A DNA stretch of 6,568 nucleotides from contig DLFY01000183.1 in the NCBI GenBank assembly GCA_002482415.1, positions 2,730-9,297 of the forward strand, read 5' to 3'. Below are positions 1 to 5,982 of the stretch, one piece after another. Position 1 is the first letter of the stretch; each line of letters begins with the position of its first letter. Below the pieces are notes generated by a model. The model did not search any database and was not told the DNA's origin. It saw only the letters and a list, made by a program, of their open reading frames with translations. Source of the stretch: Phycisphaerales bacterium UBA7708. Its GTDB lineage: Bacteria; Planctomycetota; Phycisphaerae; Sedimentisphaerales; Anaerohalosphaeraceae. The position numbers and the translations under genes were made by a program.

Positions 1-629
1 CGTTCAAGGATGCGGGGTATCATTTTTCGATTGATGACCAGATCCGGGCCAAGAATTACCAGATAGCTCCATCGTTTGCGGCCAAACTGAAGGAGATGGG
101 GTGCAATTATTCGCTGGATGAATTGATTAAGGTGAAAAATTACCAGATGACGGCGGAATACATTGGCGGATTTAAGAAGCTGGGTTGTGATTACAAAGTG
201 GATGATTTGGTTCGCCTGAAGAATTATCAGATAACGCCGGAATATGTCGGCGGATTTAAAAAGCTGGGGTGTGACTATACGATTGACGAGTTGATTCGCC
301 TGAAAAATCACCAGATTTTACCGGACTATATCGAGGCCTTTCAGAAGATTGGGACTCCGCTGTCGATTGATAATCTGATTAAGGCCCGTAATTATCAGGT
401 CAAGCCGGAGGATTTGAAAAAGTATGCCGATGCAGGGTACACGTTCACGCTTGACGAGGTGATTAAGCTGCGAAATTACAGTGTGCCGATGGAGTTTATT
501 GTCGGGGTCCATCAGGACGGGTATAAGAATTTTACTGCCGATGAGCTGATTGCCTTCCGGCAGAAAAATATCAGCGCTGCGGAAATCCGTAAAATCCGTT
601 CCGGGAAAGAGGCCGGCGGTAAGGAATAA
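1..629 (+). CDS. Helical-repeat protein with seven 28-residue repeats, 3' end only
   Basis: The reading frame is open from base 3 to the TAA at 627-629, with no stop and no convincing start, so the gene begins left of the window; the ATG at 96 lies inside a repeat and is not the true start. The visible 208 residues are almost entirely tandem repeats of 28 residues (84 bp). The units begin with Gly at bases 15, 99, 183, 267, 351, 435 and 519; the last has one extra residue. The consensus is roughly G-[CY]-x-[YF]-[ST]-[IL]-D-[ED]-L-I-[KR]-x-[KR]-N-Y-Q-[IV]-x-P-E-Y-I-x-x-F-K-x-x, which suggests two short helices per unit. A basic, charged tail (SGKEAGGKE) ends the protein. From family knowledge, similar repeats of the type DELIxLRxHGVxPEYI occur as C-terminal tails of BlaR1/M56-type metallopeptidases and other planctomycete proteins. 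The N-terminal domain here is unseen, so the function cannot be named. A binding or scaffold role is inference. Confidence 0.85.
   Translation, partial: FKDAGYHFSIDDQIRAKNYQIAPSFAAKLKEMGCNYSLDELIKVKNYQMTAEYIGGFKKLGCDYKVDDLVRLKNYQITPEYVGGFKKLGCDYTIDELIRLKNHQILPDYIEAFQKIGTPLSIDNLIKARNYQVKPEDLKKYADAGYTFTLDEVIKLRNYSVPMEFIVGVHQDGYKNFTADELIAFRQKNISAAEIRKIRSGKEAGGKE
15..605 (+). repeat. Seven tandem 84-bp (28-residue) coding repeats
   Basis: The units are 15-98, 99-182, 183-266, 267-350, 351-434, 435-518 and 519-605. The second and third are the most alike in protein, sharing KNYQ and the segment GGFKKLGC. At DNA level they differ at many synonymous sites, so this is an old repeat array kept by selection on the protein rather than a recent duplication. 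The fifth to seventh units drift from the consensus (GTPL, GYTF, GYKNF starts). Confidence 0.9.
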
Positions 630-658
630 TATCAACGGATTCTCTATTTCTGTGTAAG

Positions 659-674
659 GAGCAGCTTACTGCTC
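659..674. other. Short hairpin between convergent genes, possible weak terminator
   Basis: GAGCAG at 659-664 and CTGCTC at 669-674 form a perfect 6-bp stem with a 4-base loop. It lies 30 bp after the + strand repeat gene and spans the stop codon (666-668) of the minus-strand lipoprotein gene. Neither strand shows a U-run after the stem, so it is not a classical intrinsic terminator. It may help block read-through or stabilise 3' ends where the two genes converge. Confidence 0.3.
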
Positions 675-893
675 TGCGGCGATGTCGGCGTCCACTTCCT
701 TTTCCATCTTGTCGAGTTCCGCGTCGAGATTCTCGGAGGTAATCTCTTTGTCGGCCTCGTTCTTGACTTCCTGGACTGCCTTGGCCGGTTCGGCGGGTTG
801 AGCCGGTGCGGGCGGGGGAGTCTGTTTCTTGCAGCCGTTAAGGGCCGCTATTGCCAGAACAATCACTGTCATCCATAGTGTCTTGCGAATCAT
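666..893 (-). CDS. Small acidic lipoprotein
   Basis: This 75-residue protein has a lipoprotein signal: a basic start (MIRK), a hydrophobic core (residues 6-17) and the lipobox L18-N19-G20-C21, so Cys21 should be lipidated and become the mature N-terminus. The mature part starts KKQ, then has a Pro/Ala linker (residues 25-39, TPPPAPAQPAEPAKA), then a strongly acidic, probably helical tail (residues 41-75). There is no catalytic motif. The start is set by AGGAGA on the minus strand (900-905), 6 nt before the ATG. It lies 35 bp downstream of the coiled-coil protein gene on the same strand, so the two are probably co-transcribed and may act together at the envelope (inference). Lys at position +2 would fit an outer-membrane destination under the E. 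coli Lol rule, which may not hold in this organism. I do not recognise a family. Confidence 0.8.
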   Translation of the reverse strand: MIRKTLWMTVIVLAIAALNGCKKQTPPPAPAQPAEPAKAVQEVKNEADKEITSENLDAELDKMEKEVDADIAAEQ

Positions 894-928
894 TGTATCT
901 CTCCTGAAATCACCCGGTGGGGGGTGGA

Positions 929-1744
929 TTAATCTTTTTTCTCGGTCTTGGTCTTGTCGGCTTCGGCTACTTTTTCTTCGGCCCTGGCGCCGCGATCAGC
1001 CATTTTCTGGCCTTTTTTCTGGTACCGCTGATTTTCCTTTTCCATCAATTTCTGGATTCGCTCAACGGCTTTTTCATCATTTTTCCCCTTGGCTACTTCC
1101 AGCATCTGCTGCAGACGGGCCTGGCGTTCGGTATGCTTTTGTTCTTCATGAGCAATCTGCTCCTGGACGGATGCGGCCTGCTGGTCTTTGCCCAATCCTT
1201 TATCTTTGTCTGCTTCAGATTTGCCCTTATCCTCACCTTTGCCTTTATCTTCGCTTTTGCCCTTGTCGTCGCTCTTGCCTTTTTCTTTGGCTTTGTCAGC
1301 CTCTTTGGTCTTTTCAGATTCGGGTTTTTCAGCCTTGGGTTTTTCTTCCCTAGCTTCGGTTTTGTCCTTTACTGCTTTGGATTCTTCTTTAGTCTTTTCT
1401 TTGGCGGCAGATTCGGCTTCTTTTGCTTTCTTCTCAGCTTTGGCCTTGGCTTCCTGGGCCTGCTTTTCCGCTTTGGCCTTGGTTTCGGTCGCTTCCTGCT
1501 CGGCCTTTTTTTGTGCGGCCTGGGCCTTCTCTTTGGTTTCCTTTTCGACTTTGGCCTTTTCCTTCTCGGCCTTTTCGTTCTGAGCTGCCGCGGTATCCGT
1601 GGCGGTTTCGGTGATGGATTTGCCTTTGGCTTTTTCTACCGCCGCGGTGCCTTCAGCATTTTTGCCTTTTCCTGCCGCCAGGGCTGGTGAGGCACTCAGT
1701 ATAAACAGACCGATAATGGAAACAATTGCAAATAACCGTCTCAT
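929..1744 (-). CDS. Secreted Lys/Glu/Ala-rich coiled-coil protein
   Basis: This 271-residue protein has a signal peptide: MRR, a hydrophobic core about residues 4-20, and a likely signal peptidase I site after ALA (residues 21-23). Residues 25-150 are extremely rich in Lys, Glu and Ala (repeated KAK, KAE and KEK blocks), as expected for a long charged helix or disordered stalk. Residues 155-183 form degenerate DKGKSE repeats. Residues 192-245 have a more complex helical sequence (QIAHEEQKH, RLQQMLEVAKGK, ERIQKLMEKENQRYQKK) that looks like a short conserved coiled-coil module and is the best part to search with. The start is supported by GGAGG on the minus strand (1752-1756), 7 nt before the ATG. 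It is the first gene of a likely two-gene unit with the lipoprotein. The role is unknown; a periplasmic or cell-surface structural role is inference. TolA-like stalks are similar in composition only, because no membrane anchor remains after signal cleavage. Confidence 0.82.
   Translation of the reverse strand: MRRLFAIVSIIGLFILSASPALAAGKGKNAEGTAAVEKAKGKSITETATDTAAAQNEKAEKEKAKVEKETKEKAQAAQKKAEQEATETKAKAEKQAQEAKAKAEKKAKEAESAAKEKTKEESKAVKDKTEAREEKPKAEKPESEKTKEADKAKEKGKSDDKGKSEDKGKGEDKGKSEADKDKGLGKDQQAASVQEQIAHEEQKHTERQARLQQMLEVAKGKNDEKAVERIQKLMEKENQRYQKKGQKMADRGARAEEKVAEADKTKTEKKD
1196..1282 (-). repeat. Degenerate DKGKSE hexapeptide repeat segment
   Basis: Residues 155-183 of the coiled-coil protein contain successive short units of the type DKGKSE (KGKSDD, KGKSED, KGKGED, KGKSEADKDKG). 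The period is about 6 residues (18 bp). The segment is Gly-containing and so probably a flexible break between the long charged helix before it and the helical module after it. Confidence 0.75.
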
Positions 1745-1814
1745 GGCATAACCTCCATTTCATGGTTAATATTTCTACTTTTTGGCAACATTCCAATTGC
1801 TATGACTTATAACT

Positions 1815-1820
1815 ATTATA
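1815..1820 (-). promoter_or_regulatory. Candidate -10 box for the coiled-coil/lipoprotein unit (proximal)
   Basis: On the minus strand this reads TATAAT, a perfect sigma-70-type -10, within GACGATATAAT. It would give a leader of about 60 nt before the ATG at 1744. No good -35 is seen at 16-18 bp, so the assignment rests on the -10 alone. Confidence 0.35.
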
Positions 1821-1862
1821 TCGTCATTTGAGGATGGGTTCGCCAGAATAATATCTGAATGG

Positions 1863-1892
1863 ATTATATCGTCCATGGGGCGATTGAGTCAG
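1863..1892 (-). promoter_or_regulatory. Candidate promoter for the coiled-coil/lipoprotein unit (distal)
   Basis: On the minus strand CTGACT (1887-1892) is followed after 18 bp by TATAAT (1863-1868). The -35 matches TTGACA at four of six positions and the -10 is perfect. It lies just past the stop codon of the methyltransferase gene (1910-1912), so this unit can be transcribed independently of the genes upstream. I see no clear intrinsic terminator in 1745-1909. Confidence 0.4.
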
Positions 1893-1909
1893 TTATTTGC
1901 GAAGCAGCT

Positions 1910-2605
1910 TTACCAGATATACGGCACAAGTTTGTACCGTGTTTTTTGGCAGTAGTCCTGATAGCCCGGCAACTGGTCTCGCAGCAGGATTTCTTCCTGC
2001 AGGAGCCTGAACACGATCAACGGGGGCAGGAGTGCAAAGGGGATTAACGCCCAGAAAGAGCCAAGTGCCAATGGGGTAAACAGATAAAATAGGATGGCGC
2101 CCAGATACATCGGATGGCGAACGAGGGCATAAGGGCCTGTGGAGATGACCTGCTGGCCCTGTTCAACTTCGATGATGCGTGAGGCGTAGGTGTTTTCCCG
2201 GAAGACAAGAAAGATTACTGCATAACCCAGAAAGACAAACACATCCGCGACAAGAACAACAGCCATCGGGACAGCCGACCCCTGGTAACGATGGTCCAGG
2301 CCGGCCATCACAAGGCCTGCAAAAAATAGAAGACTCATCAGCCGGACGATCCATTGCTGGGTTTTTTGTTTTTCGCGTTTTCGGGCGCGTCGCGACAGCA
2401 GGGCGGGGTCATATTTCCATAAATAAATCAGTGTGGCCATGGATGGGATAGAAAGGAAACCATAATATAGCCATCCCTGCCAGTAGTGTAAGGTTCCGGC
2501 AGGAACAAACACAAGCAATGCCAGAATGACATAGAATAATCCCGAGCGAATCAATAGCCGCCGCCGGGTTTTGCGAATATCAAACTGGGTTTCGTTATGT
2601 TCCAT
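1910..2605 (-). CDS. Isoprenylcysteine carboxyl methyltransferase-like membrane protein
   Basis: This 231-residue integral membrane protein has about six hydrophobic segments (roughly residues 20-36, 45-64, 86-102, 112-136, 165-182 and 184-201). The C-terminal half has the signature of the ICMT/PEMT-like methyltransferases: ENTYASRIIEVEQGQQVIST followed by GPYALVRHPMYLGAI (residues 157-171), then EE (204-205) and a closing GYQDYCQKTRYKLVPYIW. In characterised relatives the RHPxY and EE regions bind S-adenosylmethionine and the acceptor. An SAM-dependent methyl transfer to a membrane-associated substrate is therefore likely, but the substrate is unknown: bacteria generally lack prenylated CaaX proteins, so the family name should not be read literally. 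The length is typical for this bacterial family. The gene starts 21 bp after the cupin stop, without an evident Shine-Dalgarno before the ATG, which suggests co-transcription and perhaps coupled or leader-weak translation. Confidence 0.88.
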   Translation of the reverse strand: MEHNETQFDIRKTRRRLLIRSGLFYVILALLVFVPAGTLHYWQGWLYYGFLSIPSMATLIYLWKYDPALLSRRARKREKQKTQQWIVRLMSLLFFAGLVMAGLDHRYQGSAVPMAVVLVADVFVFLGYAVIFLVFRENTYASRIIEVEQGQQVISTGPYALVRHPMYLGAILFYLFTPLALGSFWALIPFALLPPLIVFRLLQEEILLRDQLPGYQDYCQKTRYKLVPYIW

Positions 2606-2626
2606 GGTTTTGAGCGTGCCGGGTTT

Positions 2627-3136
2627 TCATGTGAGTTGCAGTATATCATTTTTTCGCTGGGGCCAGCGGGTGATGAGTTCGTTCCGGCTGCCGTGTTCGT
2701 AGTCTTCGTATTCGAATCCGGGGGCGACGGTACAGCTCATCAGGCACCACCGGCCGGCGTCGATGAGCCGGGCTCCCTGCCATGTGCCGCGGGGGACGAT
2801 GACCTGGACCTGCTGGCCGTGCAGGATGTCGGGGCCGATGATGATTTCGCGGCTGCCTCCATCCGGACACAGCCACAGCATCCGAGCCGGATCACCGAGG
2901 TGATAGTGAAAGATTTCATCGCTGCGGACGCGGTGTATCTTCGAACACGACTCCGGTGTCAGGAGGTACAGAATGTCCGTGCAGTAGCAGCGGTCGCCGG
3001 GGTAGCGGCTGTCGAGGCCCGCCCGGGCGATTTTTTCGGCGGCCCGATAGGTCTCCACGAACCAACCGCCTTCCTGTCCCAGCGGCTGCATGCCAAAGTG
3101 GTCGATAATCTGTTGTGTGGTATAGCTGTTCATCAT
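2627..3136 (-). CDS. Cupin superfamily protein, DUF985/cupin_5 family
   Basis: This 169-residue protein is a single-domain cupin of the DUF985 (cupin_5) type. The family landmarks appear in order: an EGGWFVETY segment (residues 22-30), TDILYLLTP (53-61), HRVRSDEIFHYHLGDP (68-83, with His68, Glu74, His77 and His79 as potential pocket or metal-side residues), PRGTWQGARL (115-124) and CTVAPGFEYEDYE (135-147). Relatives such as yeast YML079w have cupin structures without an established reaction, so no substrate is named. The frame stays open further upstream into the adhE 3' end (to 3328), but that extension lacks family similarity and would cross the adhE terminator. The tandem ATGATG at 3131-3136 fits the usual family N-terminus; either ATG could be used. 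No clear Shine-Dalgarno precedes it. The methyltransferase gene follows 21 bp downstream. Confidence 0.88.
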   Translation of the reverse strand: MMNSYTTQQIIDHFGMQPLGQEGGWFVETYRAAEKIARAGLDSRYPGDRCYCTDILYLLTPESCSKIHRVRSDEIFHYHLGDPARMLWLCPDGGSREIIIGPDILHGQQVQVIVPRGTWQGARLIDAGRWCLMSCTVAPGFEYEDYEHGSRNELITRWPQRKNDILQLT

Positions 3137-3143
3137 CGCGGCC

Positions 3144-3172
3144 AGTATAGCATCGAGCCGTGATGCCGTAAA
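3144..3172 (-). promoter_or_regulatory. Candidate promoter for the cupin/methyltransferase pair
   Basis: On the minus strand TTTACG (3167-3172) is followed after 17 bp by TATACT (3144-3149). These match the sigma-70 consensus at four and five of six positions. It lies directly after the adhE terminator and its -35 overlaps the terminator T-tract. Transcription would start at or within a base or two of the ATGATG, giving a leaderless or nearly leaderless mRNA, consistent with the absence of a Shine-Dalgarno. Confidence 0.4.
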
Positions 3173-3201
3173 ATAAAAAAGGCCGGACACAAAGCCCGGC
3201 C
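3170..3201 (-). terminator. Intrinsic terminator of adhE
   Basis: On the minus strand GGCCGGGC (3194-3201) pairs with GTCCGGCC (3181-3188) around a 5-base loop, giving an 8-bp GC-rich stem with one G-U pair. It is followed at once by TTTTTTATTT (complement of 3171-3180). It lies 32 bp after the adhE stop codon (3234-3236). The opposite strand has no T-run, so it works in the adhE direction only. Confidence 0.92.
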
Positions 3202-3233
3202 ATTCTATAGAAAATCGGCAAGAACCAAAGGGG

Positions 3234-5864
3234 TTAGCGTTTAGGAGGATTGAACGCCTGAATATACACTTGTTTAATCTCGCCGAATAAGGGATATCGC
3301 GGGTTGGCCCCGGTGCACTGGTCGTCAAAGGCCATTTCGCTAAGCTCGTCGAGGCTGCCGATGAAGGCCTTTTCGTCCACGCCGGCGTTCTTGATGCAGG
3401 CCGGGATGTCCAGTTCGTATTTGAGCTTGTTGATAGCCCCGATCAGGCTTTCGACAAGCTGGTCGTCATTGGAGCCGGGCAGTTCCAGATACCGGGCGAT
3501 TCGGGCGTAGCGGGCCTTGGCATTGGGATATTCGTACTGCGGGAAGGCCGTCTGCTTGCGCGGCGCATCGGTGGCGTTGTAACGAATGACCTCATTAATC
3601 AGCAGGGCATTGGCCAGGCCGTGGGGCAGGTGGAACATCGCGCCCAGCTTGTGGGCCATCGAGTGGCACAGGCCGAGGAAGGCGTTGGCAAAGGCCATTC
3701 CCGCCATCGTCGCGGCGTTGTGTACTTTTTCGCGGGCCAGTTCATCTTTGGCTCCGTTTTTATACGCACGCGGCAGATATTTCATCAGGATGCGAATGGC
3801 CTCCAGCGCCAGGCTGTTGGTGTAGTCGGTGGCCGTTACTGCGGCAATCGCCTCAATGGCGTGGGTCATCGCATCAATGCCGGAATAGGCGGTCAGGGCC
3901 CTGGGCATGCTCATCACCAGTTCGGCATCGACAATCGCCATGTTGGGTGTCAGTTCGTAATCGGCAATCGGATATTTCCGGCCGGTCTGGTCGTCGGTGA
4001 CTACCGCAAAGGGCGTCACTTCGCTGCCGGTGCCGGAGGTGGTGGGAATCGCCACGAGAATCGCCTTCTGGCCGAGTTTGGGGAACTGATACACGCGTTT
4101 GCGAATGTCCATGAACCGCATCGCAAGGTCATCAAACTCCACCGCGGGGTGTTCGTATTGCAGCCACATGATCTTGGCCGCGTCCATGGGGCTTCCGCCG
4201 CCCAGGGCGATAATCACATCCGGGCCGAAGACGTTCATCTGCTGGACACCCTTGCGGATGGTGGTCAGGTCCGGGTCGGGTTTGACTTCATAGAAGATGT
4301 CGCTTTCGATACCCATCTGTTCGAGTATCTGGGTGACTTTGTCGGTCATGCCCAGTTCAAACAGGGGCTTGTCGGTGACGACGAAAGCCTTCTTTTTGCC
4401 CGCCAGATCCGACAGGGCAATTGGCAGACAGCCGCGTTTGAAATAGACTTTCGGGGGGACGCGGAACCACAGCATATTTTCGCGCCGCTCGGAGACGGTT
4501 TTGATATTGAGCAGGTGTTTGACGCCGACGTTTTCGGAGATGCTGTTGCCGCCCCAGCTTCCGCAGCCGAGTGTCAGCGACGGTTCGAGGCGGAAATTGT
4601 AGATATCGCCGATGGCGCCATGGCTGGAGGGCTGATTAATCAGGACGCGGGCGGTGGACAGGTGCCTGCCGAAGACCTCGATGCGGTTGTCGTTGGCTTC
4701 ATCGGTATAAAGCACGGCGGTGTGGCCCATGCCGCCGAACTCGACGAGTTTGGCAGCGACCTTGACGGCATCATCAAATTCAGGGACGCGATACATGGCC
4801 AGCACCGGCGAGAGTTTTTCGAAGCTGAACGGTTCGGTCACGCCGACGGTTTCAACTTCGGCAATCAGAATCTTGGTTTCTTCCGGCACGACAAAGCCCG
4901 CCATCTGGGCGATTTTGTGTGCGGATTGTCCAACGATGGCCGAATTCAGCTTGCCTTCCTTGACGATGGTTTGTCCGAGGGCGGTTTTTTCTTTGCCTTT
5001 GACGATATAGGAGCCGCGACGCAGGAATTCGCTGCGGACCTGGTCATAGACGCCGTCCACCACGACGACAGACTGCTCGGAGGCACAAATCATGCCGTTG
5101 TCGAAGGTTTTGCTGAGCAGAATGGAGTTGACGGCCATCTGGATGTCGGCGGTTTCATCGATAACCGCGGGGGTATTACCGGCTCCCACACCCACTGCGG
5201 GCTTGCCGGAAGAATAGGCCGCCCGCACCATGCCGGGGCCGCCGGTGGCCAGAATCATATTGACCAGCGGATGGGTCATCAACTGATTGCTCAGTTCCAC
5301 GGTGGGCGTCTCGATCCATCCGATGATGTCCTGCGGAGCGCCGGCCTCGACTGCCGCCTGGAGAACGACCTTGGCCGCTTCAATCGTGCACTGTTTGGCA
5401 CGGGGGTGCGGCGAGAAGATAATGCCGTTGCGGGTTTTCAGGGCCAGCAGGGCCTTGAAGATGGCCGTCGAGGTGGGATTGGTCGTGGGGATGATCCCCG
5501 CCAGAATCCCGACCGGCTCGGCGATCTTCTTGATGCCGAAGGTTTCGTCGTCTTCGATGATGCCGCAGGTGGGGGTGTTTTTGAATTTATTAAAGACAAA
5601 TTCGGATGCGAAATGGTTTTTGATGACCTTGTCCTCGGCGATGCCCATGCGGGTTTCCTGTGCGGCCAGCTTGGCCAGCTCAATGCGTTTGGAGTTGGCC
5701 GCCATTGCCGCAGCCCGGAAGATGTCATCTACCTGTTTCTGGGTATAGCTCGAATAGAGCCGCTGGGCGTTTTTGACCTTTTGAATCAGAGTATCCAATA
5801 CCGCGGCCGGAGTTGGCGTATTGTCGATAACCGTTGCCTGTTCTTTGTTTGTCTGAGTAGTCAT
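3234..5864 (-). CDS. adhE: Bifunctional aldehyde-alcohol dehydrogenase AdhE
   Basis: This 876-residue protein matches E. coli AdhE (891 residues) along its whole length. It reduces acetyl-CoA to acetaldehyde and then ethanol, using two NADH. The N-terminal CoA-acetylating aldehyde dehydrogenase domain (about 20-445) has the GVGAGNTPAVID segment (225-236) and the catalytic Cys260 in GMICASEQ. A linker with CGSWGGNSISENVG (434-447) joins it to the C-terminal iron-type alcohol dehydrogenase. That domain (about 460-876) has the nucleotide-binding GGGSPMDAAK (555-564), TTSGTGSEVTPF (608-619), and the metal ligands Asp664, His668, His734 and His748 (SGIDAMTH, CHSMAH, LPHG). All key residues are present, so it should be active; the family forms spirosome filaments. 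The frame extends 23 residues upstream to 5933, but AGGAGA (5872-5877) 7 nt before the ATG at 5864 decides the start. The N-terminus is still about 15 residues longer than in E. coli. It is a single-gene unit with its own promoter and terminator. Confidence 0.98.
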   Translation of the reverse strand: MTTQTNKEQATVIDNTPTPAAVLDTLIQKVKNAQRLYSSYTQKQVDDIFRAAAMAANSKRIELAKLAAQETRMGIAEDKVIKNHFASEFVFNKFKNTPTCGIIEDDETFGIKKIAEPVGILAGIIPTTNPTSTAIFKALLALKTRNGIIFSPHPRAKQCTIEAAKVVLQAAVEAGAPQDIIGWIETPTVELSNQLMTHPLVNMILATGGPGMVRAAYSSGKPAVGVGAGNTPAVIDETADIQMAVNSILLSKTFDNGMICASEQSVVVVDGVYDQVRSEFLRRGSYIVKGKEKTALGQTIVKEGKLNSAIVGQSAHKIAQMAGFVVPEETKILIAEVETVGVTEPFSFEKLSPVLAMYRVPEFDDAVKVAAKLVEFGGMGHTAVLYTDEANDNRIEVFGRHLSTARVLINQPSSHGAIGDIYNFRLEPSLTLGCGSWGGNSISENVGVKHLLNIKTVSERRENMLWFRVPPKVYFKRGCLPIALSDLAGKKKAFVVTDKPLFELGMTDKVTQILEQMGIESDIFYEVKPDPDLTTIRKGVQQMNVFGPDVIIALGGGSPMDAAKIMWLQYEHPAVEFDDLAMRFMDIRKRVYQFPKLGQKAILVAIPTTSGTGSEVTPFAVVTDDQTGRKYPIADYELTPNMAIVDAELVMSMPRALTAYSGIDAMTHAIEAIAAVTATDYTNSLALEAIRILMKYLPRAYKNGAKDELAREKVHNAATMAGMAFANAFLGLCHSMAHKLGAMFHLPHGLANALLINEVIRYNATDAPRKQTAFPQYEYPNAKARYARIARYLELPGSNDDQLVESLIGAINKLKYELDIPACIKNAGVDEKAFIGSLDELSEMAFDDQCTGANPRYPLFGEIKQVYIQAFNPPKR

Positions 5865-5871
5865 TGTATAT

Positions 5872-5877
5872 TCTCCT
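5872..5877 (-). promoter_or_regulatory. Shine-Dalgarno that sets the adhE start
   Basis: AGGAGA on the minus strand stands 7 nt before the ATG at 5864. The alternative upstream ATG at 5933 has no such site and would add 23 residues with no counterpart in AdhE. The lipoprotein gene has a very similar CAGGAGA-to-ATG context (894-906). Confidence 0.85.
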
Positions 5878-5908
5878 GAATATAATAAATAGGAAATCGT
5901 CTCTGAGT

Positions 5909-5930
5909 AACAATCTGACAGGTAATTGTT
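5909..5930. promoter_or_regulatory. Inverted repeat in the adhE leader, possible operator or hairpin
   Basis: AACAAT (5909-5914) and ATTGTT (5925-5930) are perfect 6-bp arms 10 bp apart. They lie between the proposed adhE promoter and its ribosome binding site. The arms point the opposite way from a Rex operator (TTGT...ACAA), so this is not a standard Rex site. It could bind another dimeric regulator, form a weak leader hairpin, or be chance in AT-rich DNA. Confidence 0.3.
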
Positions 5931-5953
5931 CACATCAGTAAATTAATATCGAT

Positions 5954-5982
5954 ATATTACAATCTATAATCAATTTAGTCAA
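5954..5982 (-). promoter_or_regulatory. Candidate adhE promoter
   Basis: On the minus strand TTGACT (5977-5982) is followed after exactly 17 bp by TAATAT (5954-5959). The -35 matches at five of six positions and the -10 at four of six. Transcription would start near 5947, giving a leader of about 80 nt before the ATG. The -35 and the spacer each overlap one copy of an 11-bp direct repeat. Confidence 0.5.

Noticed and set aside
15..605. The regular 84-bp repeats considered as a CRISPR or non-coding array
   Set aside because: The units are contiguous with no spacers, one frame is open throughout, and identity is higher in protein than in DNA, so this is a coding repeat.
1188..1583. A + strand Ser/Leu/Ala-rich frame with apparent internal repeats
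   Set aside because: It is another antisense shadow of the same low-complexity coding region. Its repeats mirror the DKGKSE repeats of the real gene.
917..1690. A + strand frame encoding a very hydrophobic Phe/Leu/Gly protein, membrane-like at first sight
   Set aside because: It is the antisense of Lys/Glu codons (AAG/GAA read as CTT/TTC) in the coiled-coil gene. The minus-strand frame has a signal peptide and a strong ribosome binding site.
2597..3163. A 188-codon + strand frame
   Set aside because: It lies antisense to the cupin gene, which carries clear family motifs on the minus strand. The + strand product has none.
3137..3328. A 64-residue upstream extension of the cupin protein
   Set aside because: It would overlap the adhE 3' end and translate through the adhE terminator hairpin, and it has no family similarity. 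The start at 3136 or 3133 fits the family length.
3621..5879. A 752-codon open frame on the + strand opposite adhE
   Set aside because: It is the complement of the adhE reading frame, kept open by codon bias. Its protein is an odd Gly/His/Asp/Phe-rich string with no domain, and the minus strand encodes an unmistakable full-length AdhE.
5865..5933. A 23-residue upstream extension of AdhE from an ATG at 5933
   Set aside because: There is no ribosome binding site before 5933, while AGGAGA sits at the right distance from 5864. The extension has no counterpart in AdhE.
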